NCBI RefSeq assembly: GCF_001601825.1
Contig: NZ_LUJK01000003.1
Location: forward strand, 44,256-108,255
Direction of reading: 5' to 3'
Length of the DNA stretch: 64,000 nt
Source: Limnobacter sp. CACIAM 66H1
Lineage (GTDB): Bacteria > Pseudomonadota > Gammaproteobacteria > Burkholderiales > Burkholderiaceae_B
Part shown: positions 23,383-35,872 of the stretch, in pieces
Layout: each line of letters starts with the position of its first letter
Numbering within the stretch: the first letter of the stretch is position 1
Notes under the pieces: generated by a model
The model's database searches: none
What the model saw: only the letters and a program-made list of their open reading frames with translations
Told to the model about the DNA's origin: nothing
Program-made: the position numbers and the translations under genes

Positions 23383-24171
23383 TCACTTGGCAGATTGCCG
23401 AACATTGGCCGCAGGTGGCTGAATTTGCTCGGAGGTTCGACCAAAGCGTCGTTCTCTGTTGTTATAGGAATCGATGGCCTCAAGCAGCATCGGCTTGCCG
23501 AAATCGGGCCAAAACTTATCTGTGAAATAAAATTCAGTGTACGCCAACTGCCATAACAGGAAATTGGATACTCGTTGTTCACCACCTGTGCGTATAAAAA
23601 GGTCTGGCTCAGGGCTACCTTGAAGACACAAATGCCTGGAAAGATCTGTTTCTGAAATTTGATCCGGGTTGTTGATCAACTCGGGATTGCTTTTCAGCAT
23701 GTTTTTTGTCGCCTGAAGAATATCCCAGCGACCACCATAATTGGCAGCAATATTAAGGTATAGCCGGGTATTGTTCTTGGTCAGATCCTGCGCTGAAGCA
23801 ATAGCAGCCTGCAATTCGGGCTCGAAGGCGGTAGTGTCGCCAATAATTCGAAGGCAAATGTTCTCACGGTGCATGGCCTCGACATCCTTGCGCAGCACAC
23901 GTATGAACAGGCGCATCAGCAGGCTGACTTCCTCGGGCGGCCGGCGCCAATTCTCGGAAGAAAAAGCAAACAGCGTGAGGTGCTCCACTCCCAATTCACA
24001 ACAAGCCTGAACGGTACGTCTTACCGCATCCACCCCTCGCTTATGCCCGGCGAATCGGGGCATCAGTCGGCTTTTGGCCCAACGGCCGTTTCCATCCATC
24101 ACGATTGCAACGTGCTTTGGAATGTTGGATGTGCTAGGCACATCCAGGGTCGAGCTGGTGTAGACGGTCAT
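23383..24171 (-). CDS. uppS: Isoprenyl transferase (undecaprenyl diphosphate synthase)
   Basis: 262 residues. cis-prenyltransferase that builds the C55 carrier lipid for peptidoglycan and O-antigen. The diphosphate-binding loop [11 protein letters not shown] (D26) and the C-terminal signature [19 protein letters not shown] and [15 protein letters not shown] are both clear. Seven bases after frr and followed by cdsA. An N-terminal extension of about 15 residues precedes the conserved core. Confidence 0.97.
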   Translation of the reverse strand: MTVYTSSTLDVPSTSNIPKHVAIVMDGNGRWAKSRLMPRFAGHKRGVDAVRRTVQACCELGVEHLTLFAFSSENWRRPPEEVSLLMRLFIRVLRKDVEAMHRENICLRIIGDTTAFEPELQAAIASAQDLTKNNTRLYLNIAANYGGRWDILQATKNMLKSNPELINNPDQISETDLSRHLCLQGSPEPDLFIRTGGEQRVSNFLLWQLAYTEFYFTDKFWPDFGKPMLLEAIDSYNNRERRFGRTSEQIQPPAANVRQSAK

Positions 24172-24178
24172 GAACGAC

Positions 24179-24739
24179 TTAAACCGTCATGATTTCAGCT
24201 TCTTTGGACTGCAAAACCTGATCGACTTCAGACACAAACTTGTCGGTCAATTTTTGAATATCCGCCTGAGCGCGGCGCTCGTCGTCCTCAGAAATCTCCT
24301 TGTCGCTAACCAAGCGTTTCAGTGCTTCATTGGCGTCGCGACGGAGGTTGCGAATCGCCACCTTGGTTTGCTCGCCTTCCCCTTTGATGAATTTGGTGAG
24401 TTCCCTGCGTCGCTCTTCGGTCAGTGCGGGCATGGGAACGCGAATGGTTTCACCCATCGATGCCGGGTTCAAACCGAGATCCGATTCACGAATTGCCTTT
24501 TCGACGGCATTGGCCATATTTTTTTCCCAAGGCTGAACCACGATGGTCCTGGCATCGGCCAGGCTCAGGTTGGCAACCTGTGATATGGGCACCATGGAAC
24601 CATAGTAATCAACTTGAACATGATCCAGAATACCGGTATGGGCGCGCCCAGTGCGTACTTTCTGCAAATCGGTTTTCAGGGATTCAATGGATTTCACCAT
24701 TTTTTCTTCAGTCGTTTTACGAATGTTTGCAACGCTCAT
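24179..24739 (-). CDS. frr: Ribosome recycling factor
   Basis: 186 residues, the usual length. Splits post-termination ribosomes together with EF-G. Pattern: [23 protein letters not shown] in the first helix, [14 protein letters not shown] in the beta domain, and [15 protein letters not shown] in the three-helix bundle (here [16 protein letters not shown]). Lies between pyrH and uppS in the conserved order. Confidence 0.98.
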   Translation of the reverse strand: MSVANIRKTTEEKMVKSIESLKTDLQKVRTGRAHTGILDHVQVDYYGSMVPISQVANLSLADARTIVVQPWEKNMANAVEKAIRESDLGLNPASMGETIRVPMPALTEERRRELTKFIKGEGEQTKVAIRNLRRDANEALKRLVSDKEISEDDERRAQADIQKLTDKFVSEVDQVLQSKEAEIMTV

Positions 24740-24763
24740 GATTGAATTCTCACTGCCTTAGTG

Positions 24764-24783
24764 GATTAATTAGAAGATTAATC
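24764..24783. promoter_or_regulatory. Inverted repeat between pyrH and frr
   Basis: GATTAAT and ATTAATC flank a 6-base spacer in the 66-base pyrH-frr gap. It could be an operator or a weak mRNA hairpin; no T tract follows. Function not known. Confidence 0.25.
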
Positions 24784-24805
24784 AGTCGATTGAGTGGTCA
24801 GTTAG

Positions 24806-25516
24806 TTACATGTGCACCAAGGTGCCCTCGTTTTCACCTGCAACCGCGCGGTGCAACGCACCCGGTTTGTTGATGGAAAATACCCGAATCGGGAGTTTTT
24901 GGTCTCGACACAGGGCGAAAGCCGTTGCATCCATGACCTCGAGGTTTTTTGAAATGGCTTCATTGAACGAAATTCTTTCATACCGGGTGGCCGTTGGATC
25001 TTTGTTGGGATCCGCGGTATAGATTCCGTCCACTTTGGTGGCCTTTAGCACCACCTCTGCACCAATTTCAGAACCTCTCAATGCCGCTGCCGTGTCGGTT
25101 GTAAAAAATGGGTTTCCGGTTCCCGCTGCGAATATGACGACCTTGCCTTCTTCGAGATAGCGAATTGCCTTGGGACGAATGTAGGGTTCAACAACCTGCT
25201 CAATGTTGAGCGCTGACTGCACCCTTGCTTCAACTCCAGCACGCCGGAACGCGTCCTGCAATGCCAATGCATTCATCACGGTGGCCATCATGCCCATGTA
25301 ATCCGCCGTAGCCCTGTCCATGCCCGCGGCGCCAGGGGCAATTCCTCGGAAAATATTGCCACCACCGATAACAACTGCCAATTCCACTCCTGATGCGGAG
25401 ACTTCTGCAACTTCAGCAACCATTCTTTCAATGGTTTGACGGTTGATGCCGTAGGAGTCTTCGCCCATCAGGGCTTCGCCTGACAATTTGAGTAACACAC
25501 GTTTGTATGCTGTCAT
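24806..25516 (-). CDS. pyrH: UMP kinase
   Basis: 236 residues of the amino acid kinase fold; phosphorylates UMP to UDP as a hexamer, usually activated by GTP and inhibited by [16 protein letters not shown] at the N-terminus, [31 protein letters not shown] and [19 protein letters not shown] are family motifs. Downstream of tsf and separated from it by a strong terminator, so it probably has its own promoter. Confidence 0.98.
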   Translation of the reverse strand: MTAYKRVLLKLSGEALMGEDSYGINRQTIERMVAEVAEVSASGVELAVVIGGGNIFRGIAPGAAGMDRATADYMGMMATVMNALALQDAFRRAGVEARVQSALNIEQVVEPYIRPKAIRYLEEGKVVIFAAGTGNPFFTTDTAAALRGSEIGAEVVLKATKVDGIYTADPNKDPTATRYERISFNEAISKNLEVMDATAFALCRDQKLPIRVFSINKPGALHRAVAGENEGTLVHM

Positions 25517-25585
25517 TCAAGCCTCTTATTGGATCACTGTCAGGATTCTATAACGTAAAGTACAAAACTTCGTAGGCGTATAAAT

Positions 25586-25615
25586 AAAAAGGGGTTTCCC
25601 GTATCGAGAAACCCC
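25586..25615 (-). terminator. tsf terminator
   Basis: On the minus strand, an eight-pair stem (GGGGTTTC at one side, GAAACCCC at the other; plus coordinates 25591-25598 and 25608-25615) is followed by a T-rich tract, directly after the tsf stop. A good intrinsic terminator. Confidence 0.85.
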
Positions 25616-25631
25616 TCTTCACGCAAAGGAA

Positions 25632-26522
25632 TTAACGGCCAGCGGCAGCGGCAGCAGCTTGTGCGGCAACTTCAGCGGCGAAATCGTTGACCTTCTTTTC
25701 AATGCCTTCACCGACGATGAACAGATCAAAGCCGTTGACTTCGCTACCCTTGCTCTTCAGCATGGCTTCAACAGTCAGCTTGTCGTCTTTCACAAAAGGC
25801 TGAGACAACAGTGCGACTTCCTTCAAGAACTTCTTGATAGAACCCTCAACCATCTTCTCGGCGATATCGGCCGGCTTGCCGGATTCTTCCGCTTTGGCCT
25901 TGGCCACAGAGCGCTCACGGTCGATGTCTTCCTGAGGTACGCCACTTTCATGCAAGGCCTTGGGCTTTGTCGCCGCAATGTGCAGGGCGACGTCTTTGCC
26001 CACGTTTTCATCGGAGCCGGTGTAATCAACCAGCACGCCAATTTTGCCGCCGTGGATGTATGAACTCAGGCTGCCTTTGGCTTCCACGCGCTTGAATCGG
26101 CGCACAGACATGTTTTCGCCGATCTTGCCGATCAAAGCGGATCGAACAGTTTCAACAGTACCGTCACCCAAAGGCAAGGCAGATAGTGCTTCAACATTGG
26201 CTGGGTTGTGGTCAGCAATCAACTTGGCTACATTGGCCACGAAGGCCAGGAAGTCATCGTTCTTGGCCACGAAGTCAGTTTCACAGTTAACTTCTACAAT
26301 TGTTCCCAACTTATTGGAATCATTAATATAAATACCGATCAGGCCTTCAGCTGTTACGCGGGTGGCTGCCTTGCTGGCTTTGCTGCCCAGTTTGACGCGC
26401 AAAATTTCTTCGGCCTTGTCCATGTCGCCGGCGGCTTCAGTCAGTGCTTTCTTGCATTCCATCATGGGCGCGTCTGTTTTCTCGCGCAGTACTTTAACCA
26501 TTGCTGCTGTAATTTCAGCCAT
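25632..26522 (-). CDS. tsf: Translation elongation factor Ts
   Basis: About 296 residues. Nucleotide exchange factor for EF-Tu. The start [20 protein letters not shown], the [10 protein letters not shown] motif that contacts EF-Tu, and the C-terminal coiled-coil region are normal. I chose ATG 26522, which has AAGGAG upstream; the longer reading frame to 26594 would run back into the rpsB-tsf terminator hairpin and is not credible. Follows rpsB as in nearly all bacteria. Confidence 0.98.
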   Translation of the reverse strand: MAEITAAMVKVLREKTDAPMMECKKALTEAAGDMDKAEEILRVKLGSKASKAATRVTAEGLIGIYINDSNKLGTIVEVNCETDFVAKNDDFLAFVANVAKLIADHNPANVEALSALPLGDGTVETVRSALIGKIGENMSVRRFKRVEAKGSLSSYIHGGKIGVLVDYTGSDENVGKDVALHIAATKPKALHESGVPQEDIDRERSVAKAKAEESGKPADIAEKMVEGSIKKFLKEVALLSQPFVKDDKLTVEAMLKSKGSEVNGFDLFIVGEGIEKKVNDFAAEVAAQAAAAAAGR

Positions 26523-26556
26523 TGAATTTCTCCTTAAGTCGAATTCTGAATTAGAC

Positions 26557-26582
26557 AAAAAAAAGGGGCGATTGATCGCCCC
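26557..26582 (-). terminator. Attenuating terminator between rpsB and tsf
   Basis: Perfect eight-pair stem GGGGCGAT / ATCGCCCC with a two-base loop region, followed on the minus strand by eight T residues. Placed between the rpsB stop and the tsf start, it likely lets only part of the rpsB transcripts run into tsf. Confidence 0.85.
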
Positions 26583-26602
26583 ATCGGAAGGCAAAGGCCA
26601 AA

Positions 26603-27358
26603 TTAGCCTTCGGCTCCCTCTTCAGACACTTCAACGAAGTCGTCGCCGCCTTTAATGGCTTCAACCACATCATTTACAGCCTGGTCGCGGCCTGCCAATA
26701 CGGCATCAGCTACGGAACGGGCGTACAAACGAATGGCGCGGGCAGAGTCATCGTTGCCGGGAACAATGTAGCTAACGCCTGCTGGTGAGTGGTTGGTGTC
26801 CACAACACCCACTACCGGAATGCCAAGCTTTTCGGCTTCGGTAATTGCAATCTTGTGATATCCGACGTCGCACACGAAAATTGCGTCAGGCAAAGTGGGC
26901 ATGTCTTTGATGCCACCGATTGACTGGTTCAGCTTTTCGAGTTCACGGGCGAACATCAGCGCTTCTTTTTTGGACATGCGCTCTGTGCCACCGTCAGCGA
27001 TAATCGCTTCCATGTCTTTCAGGCGCTTGATCGATGTTTTTACGGTTTTGAAGTTGGTCAACATACCGCCCAGCCAACGCTGGTCAACATAGGGCATGCC
27101 ACAACGCTGTGCTTCTTCAGCGATGATTTCTTTGGCTTGACGCTTGGTGCATACAAACAGGATGTTGCCGCGATTGGCTGACAGGCGCTTCACGAATTTC
27201 AGCGCATCGTCGAGCATTACGACGGTTTTTTCCAGGTTGATAATGTGGATTTTGTTACGATGGCCGTAAATGTATGGGGCCATTTTTGGGTTCCAGAAGC
27301 GAGTTTGGTGGCCAAAGTGGCAACCAGCTTCCAGCATTTCGCGCATTGATGCTGCCAT
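26603..27358 (-). CDS. rpsB: 30S ribosomal protein S2
   Basis: 251 residues. Begins [27 protein letters not shown] as in other S2 proteins and contains [12 protein letters not shown] and [14 protein letters not shown], which are diagnostic. ATG 27358 has GGAGA upstream; a longer frame to 27427 lacks these marks. It has a leader of roughly 150 bases from the predicted promoter, and S2 is known in other bacteria to repress rpsB-tsf through its leader. Confidence 0.98.
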   Translation of the reverse strand: MAASMREMLEAGCHFGHQTRFWNPKMAPYIYGHRNKIHIINLEKTVVMLDDALKFVKRLSANRGNILFVCTKRQAKEIIAEEAQRCGMPYVDQRWLGGMLTNFKTVKTSIKRLKDMEAIIADGGTERMSKKEALMFARELEKLNQSIGGIKDMPTLPDAIFVCDVGYHKIAITEAEKLGIPVVGVVDTNHSPAGVSYIVPGNDDSARAIRLYARSVADAVLAGRDQAVNDVVEAIKGGDDFVEVSEEGAEG

Positions 27359-27516
27359 GAATTTCTCCAGTATAGACAGGGTTGAATGGGTTTGTACTGG
27401 GCCAGCACTGGGTTTAAAAACCAACAAAAACTAGCACCCTGTCGCACAAACCATTAAATTTACTCTTGAGCGTCAACTAACCAAGCCAGTTAGCCATAGC
27501 GCCAGAGCAGCCCGAG

Positions 27517-27546
27517 ATTATACTCGGTTAAAATACGTTAGCTCAA
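27517..27546 (-). promoter_or_regulatory. Predicted sigma-70 promoter of rpsB
   Basis: On the minus strand TTGAGC (27546-27541) and a perfect TATAAT (27522-27517) are separated by 18 bases. The predicted start would leave a leader of about 150 bases before rpsB, consistent with leader-based autoregulation. The 207-base gap to map also has a TAAAAT on the plus strand at 27529, but no -35 partner. Confidence 0.65.
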
Positions 27547-27565
27547 GCAGGAATTAAACAAAACC

Positions 27566-28375
27566 ATGGATATTGTGATTAAAAACGAGCACGACATTGA
27601 AAAAATGCGTGTTGCTGGCCGATTGGCCTCAGAAGTGCTGGATTTTATCGGTCCACACGTGGTGGCAGGCATTACCACCGAAGAACTCGATAGGCTTTGC
27701 CACGATTACATGGTCAATGTACAGGGGACCATACCCGCCCCGTTGAATTATGCGCCACCGGGCTATACGCCCTACCCCAAATCAATTTGTACATCGGTCA
27801 ACCATCAAATTTGTCACGGAGTACCCGGCCCTAAAAAGCTGAAGAACGGCGACATTATCAATATCGATATCACAGTCATCAAAGACGGTTATCACGGTGA
27901 CACCAGTCGCATGTTTATCGTGGGCGAAGGCTCGCTTGCCGCGAGAAGATTGTGTGAAATTACCTTCGAAGCCATGTGGATTGGTATTGAACAAGTGCGA
28001 CCAGGCGCAACCTTGGGTGACGTTGGCGCTGCGATTCAGAAATTTGCGGAGGGCTTCGGCTACTCGGTAGTTCGGGAATTTTGTGGCCATGGCATTGGCA
28101 CCAAGTTTCATGAAGAACCACAGGTGCTGCACTATGGCAAGCCTGGCACGGGAGTGAGGTTGCAAGAAGGCATGATTTTCACCATCGAACCCATGCTGAA
28201 TGCGGGCCGCCGGGAGATCAAGGAAATGCCGGATGGCTGGACCATTGTGACCAAAGACCACAGTTTGTCGGCACAGTGGGAGCACACGGTGCTGGTCACA
28301 GCGGATGGCTATGAGATTCTGACTCAGTCGGCAGGCACTCCGGCAAACCCTCGTTTGAAAACACAGGCAGCTTGA
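27566..28375 (+). CDS. map: Methionine aminopeptidase type I
   Basis: 269 residues. Removes the initiator Met from new proteins. The pita-bread fold shows its metal ligands in NIDITVIKDGYHGDTSR, CGHGIGTKFHE, FTIEPMLN and the final QWEHTVLV Glu. Divergent from rpsB, as in many proteobacteria. It ends two bases before the glnD start, so both genes share a message. Confidence 0.98.
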   Translation: MDIVIKNEHDIEKMRVAGRLASEVLDFIGPHVVAGITTEELDRLCHDYMVNVQGTIPAPLNYAPPGYTPYPKSICTSVNHQICHGVPGPKKLKNGDIINIDITVIKDGYHGDTSRMFIVGEGSLAARRLCEITFEAMWIGIEQVRPGATLGDVGAAIQKFAEGFGYSVVREFCGHGIGTKFHEEPQVLHYGKPGTGVRLQEGMIFTIEPMLNAGRREIKEMPDGWTIVTKDHSLSAQWEHTVLVTADGYEILTQSAGTPANPRLKTQAA

Positions 28376-28376
28376 T

Positions 28377-30986
28377 TTGAGCAACAAACCAGTGATTGCG
28401 GCCAATGATTCAGCCGCGCCCGACCTCAATGCGGTACGGATCCGCATTAAAACCCAATTAAAAAGCCAGGCACATCACTGGCTTACTCCGTTTGACCAAA
28501 ATACACCCGCCTCTGCTGTTGAATCAGTGCTGAAAAAACGCTGTATTTCTGTGGATGAGGCTTTGGTGTCTTTGTGGCAGTCGCTTGAAATGCCAGAGGA
28601 ATACAGCTTGGTCGCTGTGGGTGGCTACGGCCGAGGTGAACTGTTTCCCTTCTCAGATGTGGACGTGTTGATCCTGATTGATCAGGAGCCCAACGAGGTG
28701 AACACGGAAAAGCTGGAGACTTTTTGTGGCTCTGGTTGGGATATTGGTCTTGAAATTGGACATAGCGTTAGAACACCCGACCAATGTATCGAAGAGGCCA
28801 GCAAGGACATTACGGTTCAAACAGCACTGGTTGAATCTCGACTGCTCGTAGGAAACAGGCAGAATTTCAAAACACTATCCGCTAGTCTTAAGAGGTTACT
28901 TGAGGTAAAAACCTTCTTCCGCAAGAAAACCCTGGAACTCAGGCAGCGCCATGCCAAATACCAGGAAACCCCCTACAGCCTGGAACCCAACTGCAAAGAA
29001 AGCCCGGGAGGCCTTCGAGACCTTCACGTCATATTGTGGGTATGTCGGGCTGCCAATCTGGGCAACAGCTGGGCTGAAATGGCCAAGAAGGGCTTGATCA
29101 CTCCATTTGAAGCGGCGAAGCTGAGAAACAACGAGAGAACGCTCAAGAAAATCCGATATCAGTTACATGTCACCACTGGTCGCCGGGAAGACAGGCTTGT
29201 CTATGATGTGCAAACCCAGTTGGCCGAGTCTTTGGGTTACCGCCCTACTGCTGCGAAACGTTCAAGTGAACAACTAATGCAACAGTATTATTTGGCTGCC
29301 AAGGCAGTCATGCAACTCAACACTATATTGCTTCAAAACATCGAGTTGTCGATTTTCGGAGCCAACGCTGAGCCTGTGGTAATCGACGATGAGTTCCAGG
29401 AAACAGATTCCTTGCTGGACATCAGAAATGACGACGTGTTTGCCAATAACCCGTCGGCGATGCTTCGCGCCTTCATCGTGATGCAGCAGAACCCCCGGTT
29501 AAAGGGTATGAGTGCAAGAATGTTGCGCCAGTTGTGGCACAGCAGAGTCAAAATCAACAGCGATTTCAGAAAAAACCCGGTCAACAAAGCGTTGTTTATC
29601 GAGTTTTTCAAGCAACCACAGGGCATCGTTCACGAATTGCGGCGTATGAACGAGACCAGCGTGCTGGGTAGATATCTACCCGTGTTCCGGAAAATTGTGG
29701 GGCAAATGCAGCATGACTTGTTTCACGTCTACACGGTAGACCAGCATATTTTGACAGTCGTGCGTAATTTGCGCCGATTTACGATGGCTGAACATGCCCA
29801 CGAGTACCCGTATTGCAGTCAATTGATGGCCAATTTCGATGATCATTGGCTTTTGTACATTGCTGCTTTGTTTCATGATGTGGCCAAAGGCCGGGGCGGC
29901 GATCACAGTGTTTTGGGTGAGGTGGATGCTCGCAAGTTTTGTAAAGACCATGGATTGAATCAGGAGAACACAGACCTGATTGCTTTTCTGGTGAAGCATC
30001 ATTTGACGATGTCAAACACCGCCCAGAAAAAAGACCTTTCGGATGTGGAAGTACTGAAAGAGTTTGCAGCGCTGGTGAAAACTCCACGCAATTTGACGGC
30101 CCTGTACTTGCTGACAGTGGCCGATATCCGCGGCACCAGTCCAAAGGTTTGGAATGCATGGAAGGGTAAACTGCTGGAGGACCTTTACCGTCTGACATTG
30201 AAGTATTTGGGAGGTGAGGCACCCAATCATCGACAAATGCTCGCAGAACAACAGGCCGAGGCACGCCGAATCCTTCGGTTGTACGCACTCTCAGATGACG
30301 TTCAGGACAAACTGTGGGCGCAGCTCGATGTGTCGTATTTTCTTCGGCAAGGACCCAGCGACATTGCCTGGCACACAAGGCATTTGTATTGGCGAGTGGA
30401 TGCAGAGCAGCCCATCGTCAAGGCTCGCCTGTCGCCTATTGGGGAAGGCTTGGAGTTGATGGTTTATACCCGGGACGAGATGGACTTGTTTGCACGCATT
30501 TGCGGATACTTTGATTCCAAAAATCTCAGTATTCTGGATGCAAAAATTCATACCACTTCTCATGGCTATGCTTTGGATTCTTTTTCGATTCAACACGACA
30601 GCCATAATGAGTTTTACCGTGAAACCCTGTCGCTGTTGGAGGCGGAACTTCAAGACAGGCTGATCAAGCGTCAACCACTTGAACCACCGGTCTTCGGAAG
30701 AATGTCCAGGCAATCCCGACATTTTCCGGTACGCCCCTCGGTGGACCTAAAGCCGGATGAAAAAGGCAATCAATATTTGTTGACAGTATCAGCCACAGAC
30801 CGCACTGGCCTGCTTTACTCCATTACGCGCCTGCTGGCCCAATACAAGGTCAATGTACAAACTGCCAAAATCATGACATTGGGTGAACGGGCTGAAGATA
30901 CTTTCTTGTTGTATGGGCAGTCTCTGAGTTCGGGAAAACTTCAAATTCAATTGGAAGCAGATCTCCTGGAATTACTTTCAATTTGA
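28377..30986 (+). CDS. glnD: Bifunctional [protein-PII] uridylyltransferase/uridylyl-removing enzyme
   Basis: 869 residues. Senses glutamine and adds or removes UMP on Tyr51 of P-II proteins. N-terminal nucleotidyltransferase site VGGYGRGELFPFSDVDVLIL (Asp 94 and 96), central HD phosphohydrolase domain (ALFHDVAKGRGGDHS near residue 500), and two C-terminal ACT domains (about 695-770 and 800-869). It appears to start at TTG 28377; no ATG lies close by in frame, though a GTG at 28392 is possible. Its target GlnB is encoded at 61.5 kb in this window. Confidence 0.96.
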   Translation: MSNKPVIAANDSAAPDLNAVRIRIKTQLKSQAHHWLTPFDQNTPASAVESVLKKRCISVDEALVSLWQSLEMPEEYSLVAVGGYGRGELFPFSDVDVLILIDQEPNEVNTEKLETFCGSGWDIGLEIGHSVRTPDQCIEEASKDITVQTALVESRLLVGNRQNFKTLSASLKRLLEVKTFFRKKTLELRQRHAKYQETPYSLEPNCKESPGGLRDLHVILWVCRAANLGNSWAEMAKKGLITPFEAAKLRNNERTLKKIRYQLHVTTGRREDRLVYDVQTQLAESLGYRPTAAKRSSEQLMQQYYLAAKAVMQLNTILLQNIELSIFGANAEPVVIDDEFQETDSLLDIRNDDVFANNPSAMLRAFIVMQQNPRLKGMSARMLRQLWHSRVKINSDFRKNPVNKALFIEFFKQPQGIVHELRRMNETSVLGRYLPVFRKIVGQMQHDLFHVYTVDQHILTVVRNLRRFTMAEHAHEYPYCSQLMANFDDHWLLYIAALFHDVAKGRGGDHSVLGEVDARKFCKDHGLNQENTDLIAFLVKHHLTMSNTAQKKDLSDVEVLKEFAALVKTPRNLTALYLLTVADIRGTSPKVWNAWKGKLLEDLYRLTLKYLGGEAPNHRQMLAEQQAEARRILRLYALSDDVQDKLWAQLDVSYFLRQGPSDIAWHTRHLYWRVDAEQPIVKARLSPIGEGLELMVYTRDEMDLFARICGYFDSKNLSILDAKIHTTSHGYALDSFSIQHDSHNEFYRETLSLLEAELQDRLIKRQPLEPPVFGRMSRQSRHFPVRPSVDLKPDEKGNQYLLTVSATDRTGLLYSITRLLAQYKVNVQTAKIMTLGERAEDTFLLYGQSLSSGKLQIQLEADLLELLSI

Positions 30987-30994
30987 GACTGATG

Positions 30995-31024
30995 AAGGGG
31001 TAGACAGAACACCCTGCCCCTTTA
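30995..31024 (+). terminator. glnD terminator
   Basis: GGGGTAG and CTGCCCC can pair (one G-U) across a ten-base loop and are followed by TTTATT, in the convergent gap after the glnD stop. Moderate-strength intrinsic terminator on the plus strand only. Confidence 0.5.
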
Positions 31025-31768
31025 TTCATCGTGCAGTTGTACCATCGATTTGATGATTCCCATGACCCGGCCCATCCCCTCGTGTACCGTCTTGCTGATT
31101 TGGGCATGGGAAATCTCTTGTGCACTTTCACCTACGCCTGCAGCCTGGTTAACCACCAAAGCGAGATGTGCATAAGGTATTTCAAGTTCACGGGCCAGAC
31201 TGGCCTCAGGCATGCCGGTCATGCCCACAATGTCCGCGCCATCGCGCGCCAAACGCCTTACTTCCGCTGCAGTTTCAAGGCGAGGGCCTTGGGTACAGGC
31301 GTAACAACCGCCCTGCACCACTTGCTCGCCTACAGAGTCAGCAGCAAGACACAAGGATGTTCGCAGCGCCTGATCGTACGGCCACGTGAAGTCGATGTGT
31401 TGAACAGCTTGATTGTCGCCTTCGAAAAAAGTAGAGCTACGCCCGTGCGTATAGTCGAGGATTTGATCAGGGACCACCAACTGCCCAGGTTTTAAATCTG
31501 GGCGAATACCACCCACTGAAGCCACTGACAAAATACCGTCAATATTCAACTGGGACAAAGCCCAAATATTGGCTCTGTAGTTGATTTGATGCGGAGCGAT
31601 GGTGTGCCCATAACCATGGCGTGCGAGAAATACAATTTCATGACCGGCCAGAATACCGATCGTAAGCGCACCGGATGGTTCGCCATAAGGTGTGCGCTGA
31701 ACCTTTCGCATGGTGATTTCAAAACCAGGCAATTGGCTTAAGCCACTTCCACCCAACACTGCGTACAT
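31022..31768 (-). CDS. S-methyl-5'-thioinosine phosphorylase family protein
   Basis: 248 residues of the MTAP/PNP family. YAVLGGSGLSQLPGF at the N-terminus, FLARHGYGHTIAPHQINYRAN, CTQGPRLETAAE, and DIVGMTGMPEASLARELEIPYA. The overall pattern fits the methylthioinosine phosphorylase described in Pseudomonas aeruginosa (part of polyamine by-product salvage, where methylthioadenosine is first deaminated), rather than methylthioadenosine phosphorylase proper; substrate assignment from sequence is an inference. It lies three bases downstream of galU, convergent with glnD. Confidence 0.85.
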   Translation of the reverse strand: MYAVLGGSGLSQLPGFEITMRKVQRTPYGEPSGALTIGILAGHEIVFLARHGYGHTIAPHQINYRANIWALSQLNIDGILSVASVGGIRPDLKPGQLVVPDQILDYTHGRSSTFFEGDNQAVQHIDFTWPYDQALRTSLCLAADSVGEQVVQGGCYACTQGPRLETAAEVRRLARDGADIVGMTGMPEASLARELEIPYAHLALVVNQAAGVGESAQEISHAQISKTVHEGMGRVMGIIKSMVQLHDE

Positions 31769-31771
31769 GTT

Positions 31772-32647
31772 TTATTTCCTGTCTTTAAGGTATTGAGCGA
31801 ACTCTGCCGCGACTTCATGATGCTTAAGGCCAAGTTCCACAGTAGCCTTCAGGTAACCCATTTTTGAACCACAATCGAAGCGTGTTCCCGTGAATCGATA
31901 GGCCAATACCGGTTGGTCTTCAAGCAGTGAGGCGATACCGTCCGTCAACTGTATTTCTCCGCCAGCACCTTTACCCGTTTTTCGAATGTGATCAAAAATT
32001 TGAGAATTCAGCACATAGCGACCTACCACAGCGAGATTGGTTGGTGCATCTTTGGGGTCTGGCTTTTCCACAATTGCATTCACCCGTTCGGAACGATTGT
32101 TCCAGGGGGTGCTGGACACAATGCCGTAGGACTTGGTTTCAGCAGGATCCACTTCTTGAACGGCCAATACACTGGCGTGTTCGCGCTCGAAGACTTTCAC
32201 CATTTGGTGAGTCACCGAGGGGGTGCCTTTGTCCACATCCATCAGGTCGTCAGCCAACAGCACAGCAAAGGGTTCAGTGCCCACTACGGGCTCTGCACAA
32301 AGCACCGCGTGACCAAGTCCCAAAGGCTCCATTTGACGAATGTAAATGCAATTTACATGGCTAGGTACGATATTTTTTACAATTTCAAGCAACGCCGTTT
32401 TGCCACGAGCTTGCAATTCTGCTTCGAGTTCATAGGCCTTGTCGAAATGATCCTCAATCGAGCGCTTGCTTCGACCTGTGATGAACACAAGCTCGCTCAA
32501 ACCTGCCTCAAGTGCTTCTTCGACTGCATATTGAATCAGCGGTTTGTCGACCACCGGCATCATTTCTTTGGGGCTTGCTTTGGTGGCAGGCAGAAATCGG
32601 GTACCCATACCCGCAACAGGAAACACAGCTTTTCTAACTCGGGTCAT
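31772..32647 (-). CDS. galU: UTP--glucose-1-phosphate uridylyltransferase
   Basis: 291 residues. Makes UDP-glucose for lipopolysaccharide, capsule and trehalose. Family start [20 protein letters not shown], the [19 protein letters not shown] segment and [10 protein letters not shown] are textbook. The gene is 73 bases after ligA and continues into the phosphorylase gene. Confidence 0.97.
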   Translation of the reverse strand: MTRVRKAVFPVAGMGTRFLPATKASPKEMMPVVDKPLIQYAVEEALEAGLSELVFITGRSKRSIEDHFDKAYELEAELQARGKTALLEIVKNIVPSHVNCIYIRQMEPLGLGHAVLCAEPVVGTEPFAVLLADDLMDVDKGTPSVTHQMVKVFEREHASVLAVQEVDPAETKSYGIVSSTPWNNRSERVNAIVEKPDPKDAPTNLAVVGRYVLNSQIFDHIRKTGKGAGGEIQLTDGIASLLEDQPVLAYRFTGTRFDCGSKMGYLKATVELGLKHHEVAAEFAQYLKDRK

Positions 32648-32720
32648 GGCCAGTCACTCCATAGTCTTCGAAAGGAAAATAATACAAATAAACGCGATAG
32701 TTTCAGTTCAGTTCCACAGC

Positions 32721-35868
<3,148 letters not shown>

Positions 35869-35872
<4 letters not shown>

